Source: an uncultured Paracoccaceae bacterium (GTDB taxonomy: Bacteria > Pseudomonadota > Alphaproteobacteria > Rhodobacterales > Rhodobacteraceae). Taken from it: a stretch of DNA of 64,000 bases. The DNA lies in assembly GCA_947498645.1 (NCBI GenBank), contig CANMKS010000001.1, positions 1,216,032 to 1,280,031 on the forward strand, written 5' to 3'. A model generated the notes under the pieces. The model ran no database searches. It was not told the DNA's origin and saw nothing but the letters and a program-made list of their open reading frames with translations. Positions 1 through 7,113 of this stretch are shown piece after piece. Made by a program: the position numbers and the translations under genes. Each line of letters opens with the position of its first letter. The stretch's first letter is position 1.

Positions 1-103
1 CGTTTCGAGAACCGTCAAAGGTAATAACTGATCATCCAAGCGCATCTGGCGCGCGATGGAAGTACGTCAATCATCTTGGCACAAGATGCCACGGTTGCTC
101 ACT

Positions 104-1162
104 TCAGGCCTGCTGCTCATCCTCGACCGTATCGGCCAACAGAACGGCCACAAACCGGGTTTCTTCGAACGCGCCAAGAACAATAGCAATGATCGAGGTC
201 AACGGAACCGCGAGGATGGCACCGGCAAGACCCCAAAGCCCGCTAAAGACCGACAGGCTAAGCAGGATGACAAGCGGCGACATGTTAAGCTGCTTTCCGA
301 TCATCCGTGGCTCAAGATAGTTGCCGACCCACAGCTGAGCAACCAGCAACAACGCCAAGACCAGCGCACTTGTCTGCAAAGTACCGAATTGCGCCATGCT
401 AAGAAGGACCGGAAGGGCGACACCAAGCAACGAGCCGACGTAAGGAATGTAGTTGAGCAGTGCGATAAGGATGGCCCAGAATAGCGCGAAATCTACACCA
501 AGCACGAACAGGATTGCGAAGGAAATGACACCAAGGATGACGTTGATCGCCGTTTTCGTCGCCAGATAACTCCCAATCTGATTGTTGATCTCCGTGACGA
601 TTGAAAGCACTTTCTCCGCCTGTTTGGGGCTCGTCGCCGCTACATGAATTTTGCGAATGAACCTGCCGCGCTCTGCCAAAAGGAAAAGCGCATAGATCAG
701 GATGAGAAACAGCGTACCACCCGCGGAGCTGAGCGACGACAACAGCGACAAGATAGTTGCTTGCAGGTCGATCTGCCCCAGTGTTGAGGCATAAATCTGC
801 TCCCAGTCCAACGTGCTACCGCGCCCCGACAGTGCAAAAAACTGTAGGATTAGTGTCTCGACATTGGCTTGATAGGCAGGCAGTCGCGCCAGCAGCTCTT
901 GGCTTGTTGATACCACCACACCAAAAAATGCGACAGCGATCACAGCCAGGATGACCAGAGCCATCAGCCGCAAGGACCACACCGGACACCAGGTAAGGCC
1001 GGGAACTTTCGACAACCGCTCGGCTGTGTGCGCCAACACATAGGCGACGATGGCCGCAATAAAGATCGGAACGACGATGCTCTTTCCGACGACAAAGATA
1101 GAGCCAAGCAGAACCGCAAGAAGCACTGCACAGGTAAGCGTGACGAGGGGACTAGATTTCAT
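104..1162 (-). CDS. AI-2E family transporter (permease)
   Basis: Polytopic inner-membrane protein of 352 residues, the usual size for the AI-2E/PerM family. Members move small solutes; a few export autoinducer-2 and many have no proven substrate. Hydrophobic segments are visible near residues 5–45, 65–88, 148–168, and densely from about 205 to 340. The family-typical N-terminal run IVVPIFIAAIVAYVLAH and the C-terminal glycine-rich helix (LAVPLTSIIAIVLGAF) are present. It is the last gene of a minus-strand operon that begins with a MarR regulator and begins 8 nt after the cupin gene before it. Substrate cannot be read from sequence; the neighbours suggest export of a small organic compound (inference). 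Confidence 0.9.
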   Translation of the reverse strand: MKSSPLVTLTCAVLLAVLLGSIFVVGKSIVVPIFIAAIVAYVLAHTAERLSKVPGLTWCPVWSLRLMALVILAVIAVAFFGVVVSTSQELLARLPAYQANVETLILQFFALSGRGSTLDWEQIYASTLGQIDLQATILSLLSSLSSAGGTLFLILIYALFLLAERGRFIRKIHVAATSPKQAEKVLSIVTEINNQIGSYLATKTAINVILGVISFAILFVLGVDFALFWAILIALLNYIPYVGSLLGVALPVLLSMAQFGTLQTSALVLALLLVAQLWVGNYLEPRMIGKQLNMSPLVILLSLSVFSGLWGLAGAILAVPLTSIIAIVLGAFEETRFVAVLLADTVEDEQQA

Positions 1163-1170
1163 GCCTGTGA

Positions 1171-1563
1171 TTAAGCCTCGACCTTGGTCAGGTGGTCCAT
1201 GTCCAGCAGCGTGCTTTCATCATCGTCCAGAAAGCGGCATTTGCCGTGATGGGTAAAAAACACAACAAGCTCGCTCTTGGCGGTGATTTTGTCAAATGTC
1301 CCGCCTTCCTCGCGCACATAGTCGCCGCGCTGAAAGGCCGTGCCATCCGCAAAGGCGCCGTTCCCGCGTACGACAAATACCTCGCATAGCTCATCGTGCT
1401 GGCGCTTTGGCAGACAGGATCCTGCTTCAATCCGCATGACAGCAGACCAGATCGGAGTGTCCTCTTTCATGTTCATCGGCTTAAGGCCAATGCCCCCAAG
1501 CTCTGGGATCGGGAGATATGGCCGGTTTTCAGTCGGCACCATAAAGTTGGTTGCAACAGTCAT
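1171..1563 (-). CDS. Cupin-domain protein (ring-cleaving dioxygenase-like)
   Basis: A 130-residue single-cupin protein. It has no signal peptide, so cytoplasmic. The jelly-roll pattern is visible: RIEAGSCLPKRQHDELCEVF is cupin motif 1 (metal-ligand His and Glu) and FFTHHGKC lies in the second metal-binding stretch. Overall style matches the acetylacetone-dioxygenase / 2,4'-dihydroxyacetophenone-dioxygenase group of small cupins. AGGA stands just before the chosen ATG. It follows the other cupin gene by 4 nt, so the two are probably co-translated and may form a pair. Function as a dioxygenase is inference; it could equally be a non-catalytic binding cupin. Confidence 0.85.
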   Translation of the reverse strand: MTVATNFMVPTENRPYLPIPELGGIGLKPMNMKEDTPIWSAVMRIEAGSCLPKRQHDELCEVFVVRGNGAFADGTAFQRGDYVREEGGTFDKITAKSELVVFFTHHGKCRFLDDDESTLLDMDHLTKVEA

Positions 1564-1567
1564 TGTC

Positions 1568-2029
1568 CTATTTCTTTCCCTTGAACATTTTCCAAACGGT
1601 GATGAAGAAAAACCGTTTCAGTGACCGTCTGAACGGTCCCATTTCCATCTGTGATTTCATATATTTGGCGTCACTCACATAGAGCGTTGCACCGGACGGT
1701 TTGGTAAAGACACCGGGTCCGTAGCTGGTCATGTAGAGCACGATATCATCTTCGGCGTGCACCGGGCTGTGAACCGCGTCTATCGGTTCGTAGGCATATG
1801 TACCCGGCTCGAAATCACCGGCTTCTTTGTGGGTGCCTTGACCTTCGATGATATAGAACTCGGACGCGCCGACATGTTTGTGCGGTGGCAATGTGCTGCC
1901 TGCGTGCATGTGGATCTTGACGGTCCAGACGCCGTTTTTCTCATCGGCGTGAAAGATCTGCATCTCGATACCGGGCGCGAGCGGCGTCCATGGCGTGTCG
2001 CGATTTGTGCGAATCACTGGGGTATTCAT
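1568..2029 (-). CDS. Cupin-domain protein (2,4'-dihydroxyacetophenone dioxygenase-like)
   Basis: A small cupin of 153 residues from the chosen ATG; a second in-frame ATG lies 15 nt upstream at 2044, but GGGA is better spaced for the inner one. Motif 1 reads HAGSTLPPHKHVGASEFYII with the expected His and Glu ligands, followed by GxGTHKEAGDFEPGTYAYEP. This resembles the DHAP-dioxygenase-like cupins that cleave C–C bonds in aromatic ketones with a single metal. The C-terminal tail (about residues 120–153) is basic and aromatic and may touch the membrane. It is the fourth gene of the MarR-led operon. Confidence 0.87.
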   Translation of the reverse strand: MNTPVIRTNRDTPWTPLAPGIEMQIFHADEKNGVWTVKIHMHAGSTLPPHKHVGASEFYIIEGQGTHKEAGDFEPGTYAYEPIDAVHSPVHAEDDIVLYMTSYGPGVFTKPSGATLYVSDAKYMKSQMEMGPFRRSLKRFFFITVWKMFKGKK

Positions 2030-2127
2030 GTCGGATTGTCCCATTTGGTTTTTGTCTCGCGGTACTGCGAAACGAAGGGTCCGGTGCCGTTTTCCCGCGA
2101 CACCGGACCAGGTTGATGCGACCCTTG

Positions 2128-2442
2128 TTATCCCTGCAATGGCGCGTTGTTGATGGCACTCACATCTTCCATGATGTCAAAGATATGATCGGCGGTCACG
2201 GTGATACCAATGGCCTCCAGCCGCTTCATGTGCATTGCCTTGTAAGTCTCAAGATAGTCACGGTTGCGGAACAGATAGGTAGAGCCGTAGTGCGTTGTGC
2301 CCTCTTCGGCGGTCCAGATTTTCCAGACGACGCCGGGTTCCTGGGCAATGCTCTCTGCCAGCTCTTTGGTGCCTGCCAGAAATTCATCTGTCACGGGGCC
2401 GTCATAGGTCATGTGCAGGTCCCAGATTTTCATGGTGCTCAT
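2128..2442 (-). CDS. YdhR-like putative monooxygenase (ferredoxin-like fold)
   Basis: A 104-residue protein matching the YdhR family, small alpha+beta-barrel dimers related to antibiotic-biosynthesis monooxygenases that need no cofactor. Recognisable pieces are the first strand IWDLHMTYDGPV, the segment EPGVVWKIWTAEEGTTHYGS, and the helix AMHMKRLEAIGI. Proteins of this fold oxidise polyaromatic or quinone-like compounds, but YdhR itself has no settled substrate. The combination with two cupins under a MarR regulator suggests oxidative handling of an aromatic compound (inference). Confidence 0.85.
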   Translation of the reverse strand: MSTMKIWDLHMTYDGPVTDEFLAGTKELAESIAQEPGVVWKIWTAEEGTTHYGSTYLFRNRDYLETYKAMHMKRLEAIGITVTADHIFDIMEDVSAINNAPLQG

Positions 2443-2483
2443 GGTAAGGTATCCTTGGTTAGATGGTGTGTTTGGCTATCGGT

Positions 2484-2861
2484 TCAGCGGTTCTTGCCCA
2501 GCTGGACAAAGCTCAGCACGGCAAGAAGGGCAAAGAAGGCCGGATCGGACCAGCCAAAGCCTGTGAAGATGCCGGTCAGGCAGGCGTAAAGGGTGACAAT
2601 CACGCCAAGAACATTGGTCCACAGCAGACCGTTCAGGATGTTCCTTGCGCCTTCGCTGCCATGTTCGGAATTGCGAAACAGAAAGCTGATAAAGCCGATG
2701 CCGCCCAGAAAGATCGAGTTATGCTGGGACAAAAACACCGCATACTGATCATTCAGTTGCAGGCCATAGTTCGGCCAAAGAATGCCGGGGATAAAGAAAA
2801 GCGCGAGCGCGAAGAACATGTAGATCACGCCGTGTACGGTCAGGAAGGTCTTGTTAGTCAT
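2484..2861 (-). CDS. Small four-helix membrane protein of unknown function
   Basis: A 125-residue hydrophobic protein with about four membrane segments (residues 8–28, 45–62, 76–96, 102–120). The pattern is that of DUF4345/DoxX-like small membrane proteins: a helix near the N-terminus, a loop with NDQYAVFLSQHNS, then paired helices. No catalytic motif is visible. It begins 2 nt after the stop of the MarR gene, so it is the first structural gene behind the regulator. Products of such genes often accompany quinone or redox detoxification enzymes, but a precise role is not supported. Confidence 0.7.
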   Translation of the reverse strand: MTNKTFLTVHGVIYMFFALALFFIPGILWPNYGLQLNDQYAVFLSQHNSIFLGGIGFISFLFRNSEHGSEGARNILNGLLWTNVLGVIVTLYACLTGIFTGFGWSDPAFFALLAVLSFVQLGKNR

Positions 2862-2863
2862 GG

Positions 2864-3316
2864 TTAGTCTTTCTTGGTTTGGTTGAGTGATTTGCGAAGA
2901 CGGTTGAGAGAAGTAACCGTCTCGCGTTTTTGTTGCGCGCTCAGCTTGCCGAAAAGGGCGTCCAAAGCATGATTGTGCGCAGGCATAAAGTCGGCCACTT
3001 TCTGACGCCCCGCAGGGGTCAGGCGCAGGACACGTGCGCGTTTGTCTTTTTCGTCAACAGTTTTTTCGACGAAACCGGCCTGGATCAGGTTTTTCAGCAC
3101 CACATCCAGATTGCCTGAAGTCGACAACGTCAACCGCAACAGATCGTTGATGGACAGCGGCCCTTTGCTGTTCAGCGTTTCCAGTGCGTCCCACTGTGAC
3201 GCTGTCAAGCCGGCAGACCGAAACACCGGCCCCATCGCGCGCATGAACATCTGCTGACTCCGCAGCAGGGCCAGCACGATGGTTTGGTTCTCTCTATCTT
3301 CGTTTCTGTGTTCCAT
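2864..3316 (-). CDS. MarR family transcriptional regulator
   Basis: A winged-helix repressor of 150 residues from the ATG giving MEHRNEDREN; a longer upstream extension has no family resemblance and would cross the operator, so it was rejected. The core is visible: LTASQWDALETLNSKGPLSI (helices 2–3), a recognition helix around TLSTSGNLDVVLKNLI, and the wing EKTVDEKDKRARVLRLTPAG with the conserved D-x-R-x-x-x-L-x-L-T-x-x-G signature. MarR proteins typically bind phenolic or other aromatic ligands and release DNA. It is the first gene of a six-gene minus-strand operon and has a perfect palindrome just upstream, so autoregulation is likely. Confidence 0.93.
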   Translation of the reverse strand: MEHRNEDRENQTIVLALLRSQQMFMRAMGPVFRSAGLTASQWDALETLNSKGPLSINDLLRLTLSTSGNLDVVLKNLIQAGFVEKTVDEKDKRARVLRLTPAGRQKVADFMPAHNHALDALFGKLSAQQKRETVTSLNRLRKSLNQTKKD

Positions 3317-3327
3317 GAATGGCAATA

Positions 3328-3345
3328 TATCCCTAGTTAGGGATA
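3328..3345. promoter_or_regulatory. Candidate MarR operator
   Basis: Perfect inverted repeat TATCCCTA-GT-TAGGGATA with 8-bp arms and a 2-nt centre. It starts 12 nt upstream of the MarR start codon. Size and dyad symmetry fit a MarR dimer site that overlaps the promoter or leader. Binding is inferred from position. Confidence 0.7.
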
Positions 3346-3375
3346 ATATCAAGAGGCGATTTTTGCCATCCTCGC

Positions 3376-3663
3376 ATGAGGTCTCTGTGCGAACCCGAAA
3401 ACCGGCTTGTTGGCTATTGGGAAGATCACGGCACGAGTTTCGACGGTGATATGGCACGTATGGCCAAAGACCCAAAAACCCGCGAATGTTGGACGCACAC
3501 TGACGACTACGAAAAGGCGATGTCCGACTTCATCGCGCGCCAGCCCATGGAGCGCATCGGCACACCCGAGGAAATTGCGGCACTGGCCGTCTATCTTGCC
3601 AGCGACGACAGCGGCTTTACTACCGGTCGGACCCACGCCATCGATGGCGGTTGGGCCATCTAG
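3376..3663 (+). pseudogene. Chimeric remnant: sugar mutarotase end fused to SDR end
   Basis: This 95-codon open frame is not an intact gene. Residues 1–42 (NRLVGYWEDHG, DMARMAKDPKTRECW) resemble the C-terminal half of an L-rhamnose/L-fucose mutarotase. From about residue 43 (DYEKAMSDFIARQPMERIG, then LAVYLASDDSGFTTG and DGGWAI) it is the last ~50 residues of a short-chain dehydrogenase of the 2-keto-3-deoxy-L-fuconate dehydrogenase type. The Rossmann glycine motif and the catalytic Tyr-x-x-x-Lys are absent. The simplest reading is an internal deletion that joined two neighbouring genes in frame. The next gene, a diketo-deoxy-sugar acid hydrolase, fits the same pathway. Confidence 0.75.
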
Positions 3664-3678
3664 AACAAAGGAACTGCT

Positions 3679-4521
3679 ATGAAACTTCTCCGTTACGGCG
3701 CTGCGGGCGCCGAAAAGCCCGGCCTTCTGGATGCAGACGGCCAGTTGCGCGATCTGTCCGGCGTCGTGGATGACATTGCGGGCGACGCGCTGGGTGATGC
3801 CAGCATTGCCAAGCTGCGCGATGTTGATCCTGCGAGCCTGCCGCTGGCCGAAGGCAATCCCCGTCTTGGCGCTTGTGTCGGGCAGGTCGGAAAATTCATC
3901 TGCATCGGGTTGAACTATGCCGACCACGCCGCTGAAAGCGGCATGGCGCTGCCCGACGAACCAGTGATCTTCTTCAAGGCAACCTCGGCCATCTGTGGTC
4001 CAAATGACGATATCGAAATCCCCCGTGGTTCGGTCAAATCCGACTGGGAGGTCGAGCTGGGCGTAGTGATCGGCAAGCACACGAAATACGTGGCGGTCGC
4101 GGATGCGCTGGATCACGTCGCCGGTTATTGCGTGGTTAATGACCTGTCCGAGCGTGACTTTCAGCTGCATCGCTCTGGCCAGTGGGTCAAGGGCAAGTCA
4201 GCCGATACATTCGGCCCCATCGGCCCATGGTTGGTGACAAGAGACGAGGTCGCCGACCCGCAAATCCTGCCGATGTACCTCGAAGTCAACGGCCACCGCT
4301 ATCAGGACGGTTCTACCAAGACGATGCATTTTGACGTGGCGACGGTCATCAGCCACCTGTCGCAATTCATGTCGTTGCAACCGGGTGACGTGATTTCGAC
4401 CGGGACACCACCGGGCGTGGGCATGGGGCAAGATCCACAAACCTATCTCAAACCCGGCGACAGGATGGAGCTGGGCATCAAAGGGCTGGGTGTGCAAACA
4501 CAGAACGTAGTGGCAGGCTGA
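3679..4521 (+). CDS. Fumarylacetoacetate hydrolase family, 2,4-diketo-3-deoxy-L-fuconate/rhamnonate hydrolase-like
   Basis: An intact 280-residue FAH-superfamily enzyme. These metal-dependent hydrolases cleave the C–C bond of diketo acids. The core FICIGLNYADHAAESG, the metal-binding E-x-E in WEVELGVVIGK, and the C-terminal GDVISTGTPPGVGMG are all present. The ~70-residue N-terminal lid is of normal length. The flanking remnants, a mutarotase/SDR scar and an L-fuconate dehydratase scar, point to the final hydrolase of non-phosphorylative L-fucose or L-rhamnose breakdown, giving pyruvate and lactate. The start has a modest ribosome site (AAAGGA). It may now be an orphan with no substrate supply from this locus. 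Confidence 0.9.
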   Translation: MKLLRYGAAGAEKPGLLDADGQLRDLSGVVDDIAGDALGDASIAKLRDVDPASLPLAEGNPRLGACVGQVGKFICIGLNYADHAAESGMALPDEPVIFFKATSAICGPNDDIEIPRGSVKSDWEVELGVVIGKHTKYVAVADALDHVAGYCVVNDLSERDFQLHRSGQWVKGKSADTFGPIGPWLVTRDEVADPQILPMYLEVNGHRYQDGSTKTMHFDVATVISHLSQFMSLQPGDVISTGTPPGVGMGQDPQTYLKPGDRMELGIKGLGVQTQNVVAG

Positions 4522-4681
4522 TGACACGGATCATCGGCCTGAATGCGTATGACCTGCGTTTTCCGATGTCGACACGCTGGACGGTTCGAACGCCATGAAC
4601 CCGGATCCCGACTATTCCGCCGCTTCTGCGGCACTTGAGCTACCCGTATCTCCGGGCTTCTCGACATTCGCCGAAACCTGA
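4521..4681 (+). pseudogene. Truncated, frameshifted L-fuconate dehydratase (FucD) remnant
   Basis: The ATG overlaps the stop of the hydrolase gene (TGATG), as in a coupled operon. The first frame gives MTRIIGLNAYDLRFPMS and then runs to a stop. Shifting frame recovers LDGSNAMNPDPDYSAA, which matches the N-terminus of the FucD/ENOSF1 enolase-superfamily dehydratases (pattern FPTS…LDGSDAM…PDYSAAYV). The match is lost soon after, so the gene carries both a frameshift near 4570 and loss of roughly 90% of its length. Nothing recognisable follows before the lipoprotein gene on the other strand. Confidence 0.75.
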
Positions 4682-4732
4682 ACGAAACGGCAGTTGGTCG
4701 CGTTGCCGTCTGGCATCGACTATTGTTTGTGC

Positions 4733-5482
4733 CTACTCCATCAGCGCGTCGACGGTGGCACTGGCCAAAACAGCGGCTTGCCCGTCAATCGTTGCTGTGA
4801 TGCTACCGCCTGAACTGGTGCCTGCAATGGCGTGCAATCCCTCGGCCCCAGTCCCGAAAAACGCGCCGGTCAGCTGCGCATTGACGGTCACATCCTTGAT
4901 CCCATCGTTCAGCGTTCCGCCCGCCGAGAAATCTACGGTGTTCGTAGCCCCCGATCCGCCAATGGTGCCAGAAGCGATGGCAAGGCTGCCGGTGTAAAGG
5001 ACCACCTCCATCGGAACGGCGATGCCATCCCTGACAGTGATCGTCTCATGGAAACTACCCGCTGTGCCGCTGATCGTGCCGCCCGTGAAATCCGCGGCGA
5101 GTTCGATCTGGCCCAACAGGTTTACGCCGGCGCTGGGGGATGCCGCAAAAAGCGTCATATAGCCCGCATAATTTGTGGTGCCTGACACAACGGGCAGATC
5201 GCCAAAGGGTGTGACGCCATCATTCATCGCCACGCTCGCGACTGTTTGCCAGTCCGGCCGGAAGACGTTGAGGTAGTAGTCGCGCCCCGCCGCATCCACG
5301 ATATTTAGCGGGTCAGGTGGGGGTGGCGGCGGCGGAGGGGGTGGTGGCGGCGCAACACCGTCGCCGCTGCCGCTACTACCGCCCGTTCCATCACCACCGC
5401 CCGCGCTACCGCTGCCGCCACAGGCCGCGACGTTGAGGGCAAGGACCAAGCACACCCAAAACTGGACAAACTGGCCCTTCAT
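4733..5482 (-). CDS. Surface-type lipoprotein with TbpB-like beta-barrel lobe
   Basis: Predicted lipoprotein of 249 residues. The start is the ATG 12 nt inside a GTG alternative, because AGGTG lies at proper distance. The N-terminus is a lipoprotein signal (WVCLVLALNVAAC, lipobox Cys). A Gly/Ser linker and a run of twelve prolines follow, then a beta-rich domain of about 190 residues. Repeats such as DFTGGTISGTAG, SGTIGGSG and LTGAFFGTGAEGLHAIAGT are typical of the transferrin-binding-protein-B beta-barrel lobe found in many surface lipoproteins. Partner and ligand are unknown. The proline run comes from low-complexity GGN repeats that could vary in length by slippage. Confidence 0.75.
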   Translation of the reverse strand: MKGQFVQFWVCLVLALNVAACGGSGSAGGGDGTGGSSGSGDGVAPPPPPPPPPPPPDPLNIVDAAGRDYYLNVFRPDWQTVASVAMNDGVTPFGDLPVVSGTTNYAGYMTLFAASPSAGVNLLGQIELAADFTGGTISGTAGSFHETITVRDGIAVPMEVVLYTGSLAIASGTIGGSGATNTVDFSAGGTLNDGIKDVTVNAQLTGAFFGTGAEGLHAIAGTSSGGSITATIDGQAAVLASATVDALME

Positions 5483-5511
5483 GACAACAATCACCTAGCA
5501 TTTTCCACAAG

Positions 5512-5551
5512 TTAAAGTTTAGTTAGCAGTAATTTATTAACCAAAAGTTAT
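5512..5551. promoter_or_regulatory. Two imperfect CtrA-like boxes in an A+T-rich divergent promoter
   Basis: TTAA-N7-TTAG (5512–5526) and TTAA-N7-TTAT (5537–5551) each match the alphaproteobacterial CtrA consensus TTAA-N7-TTAA at seven of eight positions. They lie between the lipoprotein and lectin genes, in a stretch far richer in A+T than its surroundings. A+T-rich DNA makes chance matches common, so this is weak evidence. Confidence 0.3.
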
Positions 5552-5619
5552 TAGATACCCGGCGGAACGGAGCCATGACTGCCATGGTGAGGGAAGCGAA
5601 GACGAGGTAGAGGATCAGT

Positions 5620-5970
5620 ATGCGTCGGTTTCACAGCGGCTTGGTTGGGATTGCTCACGGTGATGTGGTCATGTTTTCGGACTTCGAAGACGACGGCCAG
5701 ATGTGGCGTGGTGAAGGCCCACGCCAATCGCGCGCGCCGGTGACGTTCCAGCAAAGCTATGCTGCACCCCCGCATGTGCAGGTCGCTATTTCGATGTGGG
5801 ATATTTCCAACAGCAGCAACATCCGGGCAGATGTGCAGGCCGAGAATATCACCGAAAAAGGTTTTGTTATCGTGTTTCGCACTTGGGCAGATACGCAGGT
5901 TGCGCGTGTGCGCGTGGCCTGGACGTCATTTGGGGAACTGCCCAATGATGATGGGTGGGAACTGTACTAG
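5620..5970 (+). CDS. H-type lectin domain protein
   Basis: A 116-residue single-domain protein of the H-type lectin family (snail agglutinin/discoidin C-terminal fold, GalNAc-type binding). The domain pattern is clear: APVTFQQSYAAPPHVQVAIS, then MWDIS, ADVQAENITEKGFVIVFRTW and ARVRVAWTSFGE near the C-terminus. No signal peptide is visible, so the location is unknown; secretion by a signal-less route or cytoplasmic use are both open. AGAGGA precedes the ATG. It ends 3 nt before the convergent prs gene. Confidence 0.85.
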   Translation: MRRFHSGLVGIAHGDVVMFSDFEDDGQMWRGEGPRQSRAPVTFQQSYAAPPHVQVAISMWDISNSSNIRADVQAENITEKGFVIVFRTWADTQVARVRVAWTSFGELPNDDGWELY

Positions 5971-5973
5971 CGC

Positions 5974-6993
5974 CTACTCCGCAGCATAAAGCCCTTCGTA
6001 GATCGGCCCCAGCGTTTTGTGATCGAAGAGTGATGACACAGATGTGCCGTTCCAGGTGTTCAGGATCGCTTGCGCGAACATTGGTGCGGTGGGCACGATA
6101 CGGATGTTCTTGCACGCCTTCACCGCGGCCGTCGCCTCGATCGTATCGGTGATCACAAGGCTTTTCATCACGGATTTCGACACACGCTCTACCGCGGGGC
6201 CGGACAGCACGCCGTGCGTGATGTAGGAATGTACCTCTTTCGCGCCGTTTTCCATCAGCACTTCGGCCGCTTTGCACAATGTTCCGGCGGTATCCACGAT
6301 ATCGTCCACGATCACGCAGACCTTGTCCTTTACGTCACCAATCACGGTCATCTCGGCCACTTCGCCGGGCTTGCCGCGACGTTTGTCAACGATGGACAAG
6401 GGCGCACCGATCCGCTGTGCCAGATCGCGGGCACGGGCCACGCCGCCGACATCGGGGGACACGACCATCACCTCTTCGAGCTTACCGCGGAAATGATGCA
6501 TCGCATCCAGCGCGTAGATGGGTGACGCATAAAGGTTATCCACCGGAATATCGAAAAAACCCTGAATCTGCGTGGCGTGCAAATCCAGGGTCAAAACGCG
6601 TTCGATACCGGCTTCTACGATCATGTTCGACACCAGCTTGGCCGTGATGGGCGTGCGGGCCTTGGACCGGCGATCCTGGCGAGCGTAGCCAAAATATGGG
6701 ATCACAGCGGTGATCCGTGCGGCGGAGGACCGGCGCAGGGCATCGGCAATGATCAGCAGTTCCATCAGGTTGTCATTGGCGGGGTTCGATGTGGGTTGCA
6801 CGATGAACATATCCTCGCCGCGCACGTTTTCGAACACTTCGACGAAGACTTCACCATCGTTGAACCGCTCCACCCGCGCATCACACAGCCCCACGTCCAT
6901 GCCACGATGCATCGACATGCGCCGCGCGATCGCTTTCGCCAATGGCTGGTTTGCATTGCCGGAGATCAGCTTGGGCTCGAACATAGTGGGCAT
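5974..6993 (-). CDS. prs: Ribose-phosphate pyrophosphokinase
   Basis: PRPP synthetase makes 5-phosphoribosyl-1-diphosphate from ribose 5-phosphate and ATP for nucleotide, His, Trp and NAD synthesis. At 339 residues it has normal length. Visible motifs are [20 protein letters not shown], the ATP-binding [25 protein letters not shown], and the PRPP-binding loop [24 protein letters not shown] is well spaced before the chosen ATG. It stands as a single gene with convergent (lectin) and divergent (isomerase) neighbours. Confidence 0.97.
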   Translation of the reverse strand: MPTMFEPKLISGNANQPLAKAIARRMSMHRGMDVGLCDARVERFNDGEVFVEVFENVRGEDMFIVQPTSNPANDNLMELLIIADALRRSSAARITAVIPYFGYARQDRRSKARTPITAKLVSNMIVEAGIERVLTLDLHATQIQGFFDIPVDNLYASPIYALDAMHHFRGKLEEVMVVSPDVGGVARARDLAQRIGAPLSIVDKRRGKPGEVAEMTVIGDVKDKVCVIVDDIVDTAGTLCKAAEVLMENGAKEVHSYITHGVLSGPAVERVSKSVMKSLVITDTIEATAAVKACKNIRIVPTAPMFAQAILNTWNGTSVSSLFDHKTLGPIYEGLYAAE

Positions 6994-7113
6994 TTGGGGG
7001 GGTCCTTTGGCAGAAGGTCATGGTTACTTGCAGGTAACAGATTCGTGGCGTTGACACCGGGTAGCACAAGCGTAGCTTCGCGCAAAGAATTCCCAGGCCT
7101 AAGGACAGATAAA

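Noticed and set aside
2044..3475. Longer versions of the MarR and cupin genes from upstream starts
   Set aside because: The MarR extension crosses the operator palindrome and has no family resemblance. For the second cupin the 15-nt-longer start has no better ribosome site, so the inner ATG was used.
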